From Symsagittifera roscoffensis (Eukaryota; Xenacoelomorpha; Acoela; Convolutidae), in the NCBI RefSeq assembly GCF_963678635.1, contig NC_087071.1, forward strand, positions 35,085,680-35,149,679: DNA of 64,000 bases, written 5' to 3'. Below are positions 22,735 through 34,455 of this stretch, one piece after another. Each line of letters starts with the position of its first letter. The first letter of the stretch is position 1. A program made the position numbers and the translations under genes. Below the pieces are notes generated by a model. It worked only from the letters and a program-made list of their open reading frames with translations, ran no database searches and was not told the DNA's origin.

Positions 22735-23720
22735 TGGCTAAATACGGAAGACGTTTTGGTGACCAACTATAAGGCTGGACGTTGACGGAATGATTAAGTG
22801 GTGCCCAAGCCGTGCACGCAAGTGTACGGAAGTGAAGCAGAAGCGAGCAAATGGCAAGGTTCTATTTGATCTGGGGATCAGATTCAGCAAGCTGGCTATT
22901 GCTTTCTTGGAACCGTTGACAATGGCGACGCGCACCAGAGCGAAGCATGTGATTGTAATGACGGACCTATTTGCGATGTAAACGATTGTAGCTCTCGTGT
23001 TTTTATTGTGTTCTGCTGATGTAGCTCATGAGATAGTGGAAAATCAGGTGCTGAGGTTCTGCGCTCCCAAAGTCATGTGCACAGATCACCAAGAACTAAC
23101 TTTCAGCGTCAAAATGATCCAAGAGCTATGTCAACGTTTGGGTATTGATCAAACTCACACACACTTCTCCCTAAAATCTCAAGGTAACAAACAGTCGGAA
23201 AGGCACAAATAAAATGTTATTTTGAAGTATTTTGCGGAGAATCGAAGAAATTGGATCACGAAAATGCTAAAAATTGATTCTATCTACAAAATCACAATCA
23301 ATCGGAAAACAGGAGTTACGCCGCTCAGTGTGATGCATGGACAAGAGTGTCAGTTTTCAGTTGAACTGCACTACGCAAAAACTCACCACGTTGTATTGAT
23401 GAAGGATGGCTTTGCGAACTAGATTGATAAATATTTCCGAGATGAACACAGCAGCGCGTGAGAATTGTTTTGGAGATACCAGGGTCGACAAAATGATCAA
23501 TACTGAAAGAAAAAACAAGGGGAACCCTAGGCGACTTGAGACAAAGACTGGATGTGCTCAAAAGAAAAACTCAAGTCAAAGAAGACATTTGATCCGAGGG
23601 ACAAACGATATGTTGTCACCACCAGGATGTCCGAAGTCAATTACAAGGAATCGAAATGGTTTAAACCGAGTAGAATGAACTTCCTGCACTTGAATATCTT
23701 GAAGCGTTTTGTTGAGGAGT
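22735..23720 (+). pseudogene. Ty3/Gypsy integrase, decayed
   Basis: The zinc-binding remnant LAKYGRRFW and CPSRARKCTEVKQKRA (22737-22850) precedes the core. RTRAKHVIVMTDLFAM (22933-22980) is the second core strand. CTDHQELTF (23079-23105) carries the second catalytic Asp, and QGNKQSERHK (23181-23210) the Glu. The expected first Asp (the D of the family's DxxGP) is replaced in AFLEPL near 22905-22920. C-terminal blocks are TGVTPLSVMHGQECQ (23311-23355), TTRMSEVNYKESKW and FLHLNILKRF (to about 23712). Stops at 22979 and 23210 and a frame change break it. The E-containing and HLN-LKRF motifs identify the Gypsy lineage. Confidence 0.85.
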
Positions 23721-24703
23721 CAGATCCGACAAAACCGCTCCACGAAGCTATCTACACCATACCGGTCAGCTAACCTATTTGATGACACAGAAGCCTATGA
23801 CGAAGACTAGAATTTCTGGGGGAACAAACGCGAATGGTGCAACCAGGGTCCAGGACCTACTCAAGAAACCCCGAAAAGATTTTCACAGGGGAATCTAACG
23901 TTCGGTGAGCCTCAAGTTCATCCTGCAAAACAACCAAAATACCTCGATGACGCGATCGAAGAGAAGATGACACGGTAGTGACATACGACGCAAGGGAGAT
24001 TGAAGCCAGAAGGAAGAAAAACCCGCAAAAATTGCAAGCGAAGCTAAAGGCAGACTCTAGAGACAAACATCAGCTGTTGTGTTAGAGGAAAGGCTAGAAA
24101 CTACGGATGCGGCTCGACATAAATGGACACGTACGTCATCTGTATATTTTGAGGTTGCATAAAATCTGAGCTAAACTATCTTTAAAGAAAAGTGTTTAAT
24201 TTAAATCATCATTGCTAGGTTTTATCTAAATGAGATCCCACATCTGTTGTTTTTAGAACTGTTGAGTATTCCGTCTACTTTTAGGAATGTTGGGTTGTAC
24301 TAGGAAGAGAAAAATTTGAATCAGTCGTGTCTCATAGCTAGAATCCTCCTACCCCTTTTGTGCTTGCTAGTCGAAGATTATATACAACAAGGGGACTGAT
24401 TGATGGGGCCAAGAATACGTTTTAAGAACTGTAATGCGAAAACTAGGAAGGTTTATTTTAAATTAAGCATTAGCAGGATGATAAGTTTTTGGACTGGTAA
24501 AAAGGAAGAAAAGATAAAAGTAAGATTTTTCTAGTTGTTAAGGAAGGTCAAGCTTAACAGTGCAGGATAGTAGAGTTAGCAGAGCGGTTAGTTATATGAA
24601 GCTGAGTCTAAGTTAAGCTGTTAGCAGCTTAGGTAGTTTAAACGCTGTTAGTTCAAATTAGTTCAAGCATTACTGGCGAAGATAAAAGACTAGAGGGGGA
24701 GAA
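23721..24703 (+). other. Gypsy 3' untranslated region with polypurine tract
   Basis: No domain recognised. The segment ends in agactagagggggaga (24688-24702), a purine tract immediately followed by tgtagatatgta, as expected for the plus-strand primer and the LTR start. Confidence 0.55.
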
Positions 24704-25857
24704 TGTAGATATGTATATTCTAATGTATACTCGACTATCTGTAACTTCGTCTTAGATCGCCTTACTTTGGATTTACAGAGTGATAAAATTTTGTGCAACG
24801 CTAGTTTGTAAGCACAGTGGAAAAATTATTGATTAAAGTAGACAAATCAGAACAATCTGAATGTTGAATTTATTCAAAGTTATATTTTGGGGAAAAATTG
24901 TGAAAAAAACACAGTTACATTAGCATACTAGAGTGCACGGAATTGAAATAGAAAACAGTTGGGAAATTTGGAAGCTCAAAACGAAGTAGTTAACCACAAA
25001 AGGGGCCTTCCCCCCCCCCCCCCCCCCAGGAGTCAGAAACGCCAATGGACTATTTTTACGAAAATCTTGGATGGTGTTTAAGTTAAGATCAATTGGTTTA
25101 GAGGTGAGATTGGACGTGATTTTTGCACAATTCTGTTAGTAATACTTAAGGTTAACTTGGTATTTGTAACTAGTGATGTCACGGATAACTCGGTTGGAAC
25201 CTTATTCAACGGTAGCCGAATAAACGACAGGACTTGTATGGACGATCATAACTATAAATGTAACTGAAACTCAAATGAGCGAACGTAGCGGAACAAATAG
25301 TAATGAGTTAGAGTATAGCTGGTTCTCCTCATAGTTAGTTAGAAAACAAGTTACGCTAGAGGAGCAAACTTTTGGTTCTCTGAGTCAGAGAAAATAGTTG
25401 GACCTTTGTGGGAAATTGATTTTTTCAAGTGAGTGTGGTTCCGTTGAGTTAAAGATTTCTCAAGAATGAGGGATTGTCGGTTGGATGAGCTATCAAGGAT
25501 AACAAGAGGTTTAAAAATTAGTTAGTAGTAACGGAAGTTGAGTTGCAACCAGGCAAATGTGCTGATTAATTGCGGAAAATTTCCTTTTGGTTAGATTCTG
25601 CTTATATTCGGGCCACTTAAGAGACCCCTGTATCTGGATTTGTACTGTATTGAATTTAATTACAAGTGGAAAATCTTGTGAGCAGCAATAAAACTCTCAA
25701 TCACCCCGCTAAATTCAGTGCACAAAGGACTGCTTTTGCGATGCCGGCAAGTCAGAGAGAACGGGCCCAGTAGCAATCCCCTAAATCTACTCATGTTTCT
25801 AACGTACCCACCCCCGGATTCGCTGGAACTTTAGAAAAAGAATGAGACATTTTTCTT
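24704..25857 (+). repeat. 3' LTR (with adjoining leader) of the Gypsy copy
   Basis: Starts at TGTAGATATG directly after the polypurine tract. Its first 250 bp match 16028-16300 and 18340-18560, and its last 600 bp match 19960-20715. The shared sequence extends to gaatgagaca, past where an LTR would normally stop, so the right boundary is approximate. A C18 tract lies at 25010-25027. Confidence 0.7.
25010..25027 (+). repeat. C18 homopolymer
   Basis: Eighteen consecutive C residues inside the LTR-like sequence. The length is unreliable in most sequencing chemistries. Confidence 0.8.
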
Positions 25858-26084
25858 AAGCTGTGGGGTAAATGTTTTTTTTTTCAAAAAAACTTACGCC
25901 AAATTAGGGTATAATTTGTTTCTTTAGAGCGAGACGGGCAAGAATTTTTGAAATTTTCCTGTTTTGTCCTGCCATTCACTTAGTTTTTTGTTAAGTCCGT
26001 CCTAGATTTTGTTTTGAACATATTTATGGGTAATCCTTTTAGGAAGACCTGTATAAAAATCCTGTATAATCTTATGACTCTTCT

Positions 26085-26310
26085 CCCGGGTCGAGATCCT
26101 GCTCAAAAACCGCTCAAGATTTGAGCGGTTTGAGCGGTTTTCCAGCAAGATTTGAGCGGTTTGAGCGGTTTGGGCGGTTTTTTTGGATAAACCGTTCAAA
26201 AACCGCTCAAACCGCTCATTTTGAAGCAAGATTTTGAGCGTAATTGTCTAAAAAAACCGCTCAAACCGCTCAAATCTTGCTTCAAATTAGGTGAAAAATC
26301 TCGACTCGGG
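26085..26310. mobile_element. 226-bp foldback MITE rich in gagcggttt words
   Basis: Terminal inverted repeats: CCCGGGTCGAGAT (26085) against the reverse complement of ATCTCGACTCGGG (ending 26310), one mismatch in 13. Internally, arms of agcaagatttgagcggtttg type (from 26145) and their complements (to about 26283) fold back over most of the element. The word gagcggttt is repeated in tandem. No target-site duplication is clear. The minus-strand open frame across it (repeated Phe-Glu-Arg and Thr-Ala-Gln) reflects the repeat and is not a gene. Confidence 0.8.
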
Positions 26311-29300
26311 TAGTTATAGTTATTTAAGGCTCTCTTGTTCGTCGGCTCTCTAGCCCTAAACCAACACACCGATTTGACCTTTGACCTTATATAAATACAA
26401 AAAACTGTAGAAATCCGACACCCCTCGTGTCATTAGGTTCTTCAGCCTATTTGAGGTCAGCGATTTGTCTGTATTTTCATGTCATTGCAATTTATTGATC
26501 AAACGCCATTGTTGGTTAAACCATATAAGCTGATGGTTTGTCTGCAGAGCTGATGTGTTAATAGAGTAATATTTCCATCAGTTTGAGACAAACACAGCTA
26601 ATTTCATAACTCATATAATTCATAACAGTTTTGGGGAGTTTCAATAAGAAACAATTCAAGACATCTAAATTGTGTTTAAGTGCGTTAATCACTAGTTGGA
26701 TCAAAACTTTTACTAATTACAGACTTGCAAATACGTTGGTTCTCAAATGCAAGGGTCTTTAATTGTTTAATGTGTTTTAAGTTATTATGTACAAAAGGAA
26801 ATGCTTTGATTTGGTCAACATTTACCATCAACTAATATTCAAAGGTCAATCATACTGCATACTCTGTCATTTCAACTTTTGAATTTATGTTCTACAATTT
26901 GTTACAACTTGTTACAATTTTTTTGAAGGCAGAAAACATTGCAAATAGTTAATGGATTTTTCTCCCAATTTATCTCCAAAAGTAACAGAAATCAAACAAT
27001 TATATTTTCTCCGGTACTTGGAGTGATGGGTGGGGGTTGGATTGTTGTACCGACAAGCTCAATATACATTTTTTTCTAAAAATGAACAATAGCAAAGACG
27101 GTTTTTGGACAAAAAAATTTGAATGAGCTTTTAAAAAAATGCATGAAAAAAGTTGATACTAAAAATTTTACTCAGTGTCGAGAAAAACTCCTTGAGATTT
27201 GAGCTTTTTAGTCTAAATTTGAGCAAGTGAAAGGAGCGAGTATCGATTGTTAGTTAAAACTTGGTCATTTAAGCCGTTGACTAATCTAACTTAACTCCGT
27301 AAGCATTTTTGGTCATAAAAAAGTTTCGCACCTATTCAAAAAATGTGGCGAAATTAGAAAACGTTTTCTACAACTTTTGCATTGATTTTTTCTAAAACTT
27401 TTTTGCGACTAGGTTAAATTCATTAAGTATCTAAGTTTTTGCCTTTCCTCGTTTCTAATCTTTTTTCTAAAGCATCTCCACATATCAGAAGCCACGTATC
27501 AAAAACTATCCCAGAAAAATGGCCGAAGTTGTACAAAAAGAATTTTTTAGGTGCAAAAAGCAGAAAAATGAATCTGCACCAAAATCTGCTCGAAACATGG
27601 TTTTTACAATTTATGTTAACGAGGCTTGAGATTTGTCCCAATTGAACAGCTGTGCAGATACGATATCTAACAGCCAAACAAAATGTCAAGTTGAAATTAG
27701 GTTTTTTGCTAAATTAAAACTAAAAAAGGTCAAAATTGGTTAGAACTTACCGGAATTTAAATTTTCTAGGTTTGATCAGTTTTTACTGAAAATCTTGAAT
27801 TGCGTTGAAATCTTGTCCACCGTTTTCAGAATTTTATCAAAAATAACTTCTTTGTTTTCCGAAGGAATATTAACCTTGGGACATTAACGGCGTTAAATTG
27901 CAAGCAGAATTTTCTATTTAAAAATGCAATTGAACTGTGAAATACGCTGTGCACAACAACTAAGAGTTTTATAGTGAATAAAAAAATTGGTAGCAATATA
28001 AGTGACCTTGAACAAAATACTCGATCAAAAATTGAAGCACCGATGAAAGTAATTTTTTTGAAAATATTTTTTACGTGTGGGAGTCCGACGCCAAAATGAG
28101 CAGTTGTAAGTTTATAGCCATTTTAATCCATTGTTTCCAAGTGAATTCATTGCAAGAATGACCTTCACTTGGAAATTAATTTGTTCGGATTCGTTGACCA
28201 AAAAGCCTATTGTCAACAATTCGGCATTAACTATAATCGGGCATCAGTTTAGAGTTTCTTTTTTGAATACAAATGGATGATTTAGACTATTCGGACAAAA
28301 AACTCTTTGTTCTCAAATTGGTTTGATTTTAGCCAGAGAATAAGGGCAACAAACCTTGAATAAAACTTTGGCAGAAATTATTATTAGACAGTTTATTTTG
28401 CGAAACTCGTGCGCGAGCTTATACCAAATCAATTATGGTTTTTAGCCGAAACTACTAGTTCAAGTGCTGACAAAACCATGCCACAATAAGCGTCGAATGT
28501 AGCTCAACTATTTTTTAATTTGCAGAACCTTCACAATTTGGTAAAATAAAGTCTTTTTGTTTGATAGTCAAAATAGTCATTTTTTCAATATAAATTTTCA
28601 TTTTTTTAAACCCAAAATTAATTGTTATGCGCCAGTTTTATAGATTATACTCTTCTAACACTTTGTTGGACTAAATGATTGGCTCAATTTAAAATAATTT
28701 TATCAACAATAACTCATTAGCTCGGGCGTAATTTTGATTGACTAAGATTGACTTTTGTTCTTACCATTTTTGTCTAATAAGACAGTAACAAATCAATAGT
28801 AAGACCCAAAAAAGTGAATTTGTTGGTAAGTTCGACCAATTTAATCGTCAAAAATCATAGCGTTTTAGGTTATTTTTTTAAAAATGGTGTTACTTGTAAG
28901 GAACTGAAGTTTGACTTCAGATTAAGCTATTTTAGGTTGATTAGCTTTGCTTACGTTCGTTTCGTTGAATGAAAAGTTTGCTTCCGTTCTTTTGTCCGAA
29001 AAAAATACACAAAATTTATACTGTTGAACTTTTTCGACAACATTGATTTGCCGTACACTTTTTCAAAGCATGAGATATTTCAAAAACAATCGCATAAAAA
29101 CAGAAACACAAAATTAAGATCAAGAATTTTTTTCAAAAAATTGAGAAGCTGTCTAATAAATTTGATAAAAACTATAATAATGTTATACAAAAAATTTATT
29201 AAAAAAACATGAAAAAGAGCGAATTTAGTAGTTTGCATCATAAGTTTTTCAGACAAAAACATGTCTCAAGGTGACTTGCAAACACAAAACTGCATTAAAA

Positions 29301-30122
29301 ATGTATTCAAAGTTGGCAGACTGATATAATTTTTTTTCTGTTCCAACATTTTGCTCAACGCTATACAGAAACTTTTGGTTTGCATATAATTAGTAGCAAA
29401 AAACTTGGGACAGACACAATTAATTAAAATGAGCAATCAGTGCTATTCGTCGTTTTTTTACAAGCTAAATATGAAGCTGAACAACCTTGATTTTTTTGCC
29501 AGACTAAATTCAAAATGCGAAATAGTCAATTATCTCATGATTATGCTACGCTAAATTTTTTAAAAACTGCGATGAAAATGCAGATTTTACTATAAAACTA
29601 TTAGGAAAATCAGTTAGACAATGTAGGTTCACCGTTTCTGATGTTTTACAAAAAAGAATATCAAGGACTTATTTTTAACAAAAGAAAAACAGATCAGGCT
29701 GCTACAAAAAAAATTAACGAAGTGAAGATGGCAACTTATTCAAAATTTGAAAAATTATCGCAGAAAATATTAGCAACCTTGAGCATTACTTTTCCTTTTT
29801 CAAGGTTTACTATTGACGCTTCGGATGCAATTGCCCGCCGTGCCTAAAGGTTTTGAGCGAAAACATTGCTTTATGAACTATCGAATATATGTTTATTTCA
29901 GTTTTAATTTTCGTTGATGTCTAAACATTTACTCTTTTTAATTAGTTCTGTCTGTCCGAACTTTTTGCAACTCTCTATACAAAGCTTGTTCAAACTTATC
30001 ATTTTATGATTTACTAATTTAAGTTTCAGGACAATCTTTACGCAACGAGTTCTAAACTCACATTTTGTTTCTGTCGTTGAAAAATTTTTCAAGATTGTTG
30101 ATATAGAAATCATACTTGGCAA
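26311..30122. other. AT-rich intergenic DNA
   Basis: No gene, repeat family or RNA recognised. Open frames are short and mostly begin at alternative codons. The stretch 29641-29847 is a 68-codon ATG frame without recognisable features. The 200 bp upstream of the hydrolase gene (29890-30122) could hold its 5' non-coding sequence. Confidence 0.4.
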
Positions 30123-30131
30123 TTTTTCCAG
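30123..30131 (+). promoter_or_regulatory. Splice-acceptor-like site 20 nt before the hydrolase ATG
   Basis: TTTTTCCAG immediately precedes cccagattaagaaagcacaATGG. A pyrimidine run ending in CAG this close to the start codon is what is seen for a short 5' UTR exon or a spliced-leader trans-splice acceptor in animals that trans-splice. The sequence alone cannot distinguish these. Confidence 0.45.
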
Positions 30132-30150
30132 CCCAGATTAAGAAAGCACA

Positions 30151-31239
30151 ATGGTTAAACTCGTGAACTCTTTATTCAAACTCTCCAATAAAATTTTATC
30201 CGTATTTCCGCCATTATTTACTTTGACGCGTCTATGGTTCGGGTTTTTCATGGGAACAGCTTTTCTGCTCCCGACTTTGATTCTTCGATTCGGATTTAAG
30301 CGAATGCTTTTATCGTCAAATCCGAAAAGATCTCGAACGAAGACCAAGTACGACTCGGATCCGGATTGCAGTTCTGAGTTTGAAGAGTCGGGTTTTGTGA
30401 CTTCGGACGGAGTTGTTATACACTTTGTTTCAAAGGGAAACCCGAACGGCGAAGTCATTTTGTTCCTTCACGGGTTCCCAGAATGCTGGTATTCCTGGAA
30501 ACACCAAATCGATTTCTTCTCCGAGGAAGGTTACCGAGTTGTTGCTATGAGTCTTCGCGGATACGCTGAGAGCGGAAAACCGAAAGGAAAAGAAAATTAC
30601 GAAATTTCGAAACTCGTTCATGACGTGCAAGAACTGATCGAGTTCTTGAATGTTAACCAAGTCATTCTTGTCGCTCATGATTGGGGCGGAATTATCGCTT
30701 TTGCTTTGACGGCTGCTCACCCTCACTTGATTAAGAAGTTGGTAATTCTCAATGCTCCACATTCTGAAATCTTTCTTAAATTACAAGTCGAAAATTTGCG
30801 TCAGTTCTGGTCGTCATGGTACATTTATTTCTTCCAATTTCCATTTTTGCCCGAAATTGCGGTAAAAATGGGCGATTTTGCTTTTCTCGAACTATGCTTT
30901 GCCCCGTTACTCAAATCGGGTAAAATGAGCAAATCGGAGTTGGATTTGTTCAAATATTACGCTTCACAAGAGGGATCGCTGACAGGCATGATCAATTATT
31001 ACCGAAATTTGACTTCAAAAAAAGCGAAAACGGAATTGAAGCGCTTTTCGAAGAAAATCGAGGTTCCAACTTTGGTGATCTGGGGCGAAAAAGACATGGG
31101 TTTAGTGGTTGAGAACTTGAAAGGTTTGAACAAATTTGTAGATGACCTCCAAGTGACCAGATTACCTGGGATTAGTCACTGGGTTCAGCAAGACGACCCG
31201 GAAACCGTCAACCGGGAAATATTTTCATTCATATGCTGA
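30151..31239 (+). CDS. Membrane-anchored epoxide hydrolase-like alpha/beta hydrolase
   Basis: A single uninterrupted 362-codon frame from ATG to TGA. A hydrophobic helix at residues about 22-46 would anchor it in a membrane (probably ER), as in the vertebrate EPHX3/EPHX4 group and nematode relatives. Family signatures are present: oxyanion-hole HGFP at 107-110, W115-S-W near the cap, nucleophile Asp177 in VAHDWGG (174-180), lid tyrosines at SSWYIYFFQFP (221-231) and INYYRN (281-286), acid Asp315 in WGEKD and catalytic His343 in GISHWVQQDDP. With all catalytic residues in place it should open epoxides through a covalent ester on Asp177. The substrate is unknown; lipid epoxides are an inference from the family. 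Codon use is visibly less AT-rich than the flanks, supporting a live gene. The start is chosen because the frame's first ATG sits 20 nt after the acceptor-like site. The gene is intronless and has no coding neighbour within several kb. The alternative is a related haloalkane dehalogenase-type hydrolase, but the lid tyrosines favour epoxide hydrolase. Confidence 0.93.
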   Translation: MVKLVNSLFKLSNKILSVFPPLFTLTRLWFGFFMGTAFLLPTLILRFGFKRMLLSSNPKRSRTKTKYDSDPDCSSEFEESGFVTSDGVVIHFVSKGNPNGEVILFLHGFPECWYSWKHQIDFFSEEGYRVVAMSLRGYAESGKPKGKENYEISKLVHDVQELIEFLNVNQVILVAHDWGGIIAFALTAAHPHLIKKLVILNAPHSEIFLKLQVENLRQFWSSWYIYFFQFPFLPEIAVKMGDFAFLELCFAPLLKSGKMSKSELDLFKYYASQEGSLTGMINYYRNLTSKKAKTELKRFSKKIEVPTLVIWGEKDMGLVVENLKGLNKFVDDLQVTRLPGISHWVQQDDPETVNREIFSFIC

Positions 31240-31251
31240 ATCTGGTGTGAA

Positions 31252-31257
31252 AATAAA
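31252..31257 (+). terminator. Polyadenylation signal AATAAA
   Basis: AATAAA begins 13 nt after the hydrolase stop codon, giving a very short 3' UTR. AATAAA is common in AT-rich DNA, but this position is suggestive. Confidence 0.6.
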
Positions 31258-33060
31258 AACTTTATCAAAGGCTGCATATTTTCAATTCTATAAATTTATT
31301 GAAAAAGGTTACCGCAAAAATGAGCATGACCGAAAAAAAAATTGGAGAGCTTGATGCACTATTTGTGGGTTTTATTTGAGCAAAGTGGGCAAATGAGGCA
31401 TTGAAAAAACTTGCAACCTTCTTTTTGAATTGATATCATGGAAACTAGATTTTAAGAGGCTGGTATAATAATTATAGAATCATAATTACATAAACAAAAT
31501 AAACGGACCCTTGCTTGCAACTCTTCTGATTTTCTTTTCAGCGTGTGCAATGTCTGATTTTGACATTTAATTTACTTTATTCCTGTTTTTTCTTCAGAAT
31601 GGGGTCGTTTTAAAAGAGGATGGTTCATCTTTGTAGTTAAAAAATTTGATTGTCACTGAAAACAAAATGTATAAAAAACACGATGACTTTAAACCAAAAT
31701 GTTCTGGTAGACATCTTCGAGTTATCATCCGGAGTTGCTTAGCACAGTTGCACAGTTGCAGAGACATTCTGCCTCTGGTCTCCCACAGTCAGACGTAATG
31801 AATTGATTAGTTATAATGATCTGACATATTTTAAGAAAAGAAAAATGTCTCGGAGTTACTCAAAACACTTTGCTAGATAAAACATTGTACACTCAAAAGT
31901 TTGAAATAATTTTATGTTCAGGTTCAATTTCGTTGACTATATGAATATTTAAAAAACAAAAATAATTTGTTAAAAAACTTGACTTCCATTTCAGTTTACA
32001 GAAAAATGAGATAAAAAAAGGAAAAATTTATTAATTCTATAAATTTATGGAAAAACTAGAGTGCTCAATTCAAAGCAATCTTTTGAATGTCTATTTTTTT
32101 GAGGCATTTGAATTAAATTCAAGATATTTACTTCAGTAATGTTTTAGAAAACCAGTGATAAAAAATTCCTTTTTTCTTTTTACAAAAACAATTCACCACA
32201 TCAAAAAGAAAGTACAAAGGGATATGATTAGCATATTTTATCACCCAAATAAGCGAGCCACAGCTCATTTTTTTTCTAATTTTAGGCTGGGTTATTTCAC
32301 CGCCTCTATGAAAGAGTACGTTGAGCTTTCTACGCAAAAGCCTCATTTGATCAAAGCAGTCCCAAACATAAACACCCATAAGTTCACGAAAAAAGTCGTA
32401 GGTGAATTTTTTCTACATTTGAACTCTACTCAATGATATCTTGTAATTAATGAAGTCATTTAAGTCAAAACTGTCCAACTAAATTTTCAAAACAGGTATG
32501 AACAAAAAAACGCATTTCCCCCCCGGAAGATTGGATATTTAACCCGGAAAAACAGACAAAACTTTATCTTTGCTTGGCTTACAAATGGTTAAATTGTGTT
32601 TTTTTTTTGTATTTAAACTAACGAAGATCTTTCCCAATCAAGGATCGTCCAAGTGCCCTTTACCTTTTAGGATAAGTGGAGTATACAGTCCAAGCGTCAA
32701 CATTAATTCCATGAACATTTTTTCATTTGGAGAAAATTAAAAAAGTAGATTATCTCTCGGCCTAAAGCTTATTTATATGAATAAAAACGCTCTTTTGAAC
32801 GATTATTAATGTCATGACAGTCTGATTTTTTTAAAAAGTCTAACATCTGAAAGGTTATAAAAAGCACGAAGTGCTTGATTTTCAATGCTTAAAGCTTATA
32901 GAATTTGACTTCTCTTACATTAGGTGGCCAAACTGTGCATTGTAAGCGAAATTCGCAACAAGGACACTCCCTTTGTTCTTCTTTTGTTCTTTCCTTTTCT
33001 TTGAGTGTTCCGACAAAATTCTAACATGTTAAAGACTTGCCTACCCGCATCCAGTTTCAA
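31258..33060. other. AT-rich intergenic DNA
   Basis: No gene recognised. Overlapping open frames on both strands at 32128-32436 (93 codons plus, 83 codons minus) show no known domain and I cannot choose between them. A C-run is present at 32517-32524. Confidence 0.4.
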
Positions 33061-34210
33061 GCGTTAATAATCGATTATAAATGAATTTTAATACCAGTCT
33101 TAATAAAATTGCGAAACAATCATTTTTAATTAATAAATATTTAATTAATAAAATAGTCTCGCTTTTCAAAATCCAATTACAATTAATTATATTACATTAT
33201 AATCAATCATAATTGATAATTTATTCGTCTATCTTTCGATACAATTATAATCAATTATAATTGAATATAATCCATTCTTTGGCTATTTTCCAGCCCCCCC
33301 CTTTCAAATTAAATTTTGAAAAGCTTAGTTAACGTTGTCATAATGCAATGAAATTTCGCATGGTGAACAAATCGACAACTGTAAACAGATTTGTTCCTCA
33401 TACTTTACAGCGTAAAATCACGCATTTAGCCGTAATAACACGTAAAACAAACATAAAACTCGATATTGTGAAAGGGGGGACTGGAAAAGAGCCCATTCTT
33501 TTTATTCAAATTTCTAATTCCTTAGTTTTACACAAACATCCATTATAATCTATTATAATTGTTTATAATCCCTTTTGTTTGTCCAGTTTGTCTTCAAAGT
33601 TGCATCTAAAATGCTTATAATTTATACTTTTTTGTAGACGTTGGTTCCTATGAAAAATGAGAAAAACATTTTTAAAAATTTGCAATCAATTCAAATGTAT
33701 AAGGTTTTTTCTTTACTTCCCTGTTGGAGTTGTTTTGTGATGCATAGTTTAAAATTTTTTGACCAACAAATAATCAGCAAATCGATTTAGTTTCATGATT
33801 CAGTCGGAAGATTTATTTTTCATCTACCCCGGGTACCTTTCCACTAGTATAAAGGGATCTCTATGAAACTTTTGTTTCGTGGTAAAACTTAGTGTTCAGA
33901 TGAACCAAAGGGTTCAAGAGATTTCTTTTTTTAGAGATTTTCTTATTGACAAAAAAAAAATAACCTATAAGATATAATTCAAATCCTGTTTTGGTTTGAC
34001 AAAATTTTTCGCAAAATAGGAAATTATAATCGATTATAATCGATTATAATCGATTATAATTGATTTTAAGGGTTTTTTTAGAACTATAATCAAATATAAT
34101 CGATTATCAGAGATTATAATCTCTTGGAAAATATCACGATTATAATCAATTATAAATCCTTTAAACACCTAATTTTGGTAATTATAATTAATTATAATTG
34201 TCAAAAAATC
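33061..34210. repeat. Field of palindromic ATTATAATCGATTATAAT-type decamers
   Basis: The 10-mer GATTATAATC is its own reverse complement. It occurs tandemly about four times at 34020-34064, and diverged forms (attataatcaattataat, tataattgaatataatcc, ttataattaattataatt) are scattered over about 1.1 kb. The same words appear again at 59960-60115. Nothing here is coding; short frames at 33348-33548 and 34124-34345 are incidental. Confidence 0.85.
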
Positions 34211-34455
34211 ATCATAACAATCCGTTTTAATCAATTACCTACGCCTAAACTTGGTTGCGGGTACGGAATCCAGGAACATACAGACACAAAATTGTGCGCC
34301 TCTCCAGTGCACAGTTTGACCTCGTACTGGACTTTGAGTGCCTGATCATTTTCGCGTCAAAACTGCTGCTTGTTGTAGATCAATTATATTTCAATCAGAT
34401 TAACAACCACTTTTTATTGATGTATATTATTTCATTTTTCAATTTTTTGATTAAA

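Larger units (their letters stand above)
15231..25857 (+). mobile_element. Mosaic of decayed Ty3/Gypsy LTR retroelement copies
   Basis: Several plus-strand segments repeat in a shuffled way. The gag zinc-knuckle block is near 15735-16010, 17390-17655, 18045-18300 and 19840-19970. The gag middle is near 17820-18050, 19400-19850 and 20925-21330. LTR-like blocks are near 16028-16300, 18340-18560, 19960-20715 and 24704-25857. One copy retains protease and integrase remnants (22060-23720). All frames are broken. The pattern fits nested insertion, or serial duplication, of one element family in which most copies have lost pol. Domain order in the best-preserved copy (LTR-like, gag, protease, integrase, polypurine tract, LTR) defines the orientation. 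Confidence 0.85.

Noticed and set aside
26002-26229. Minus-strand frame with repeated Thr-Ala-Gln and Phe-Glu-Arg words
   Set aside because: It is the translation of the gagcggttt repeats in a foldback MITE.
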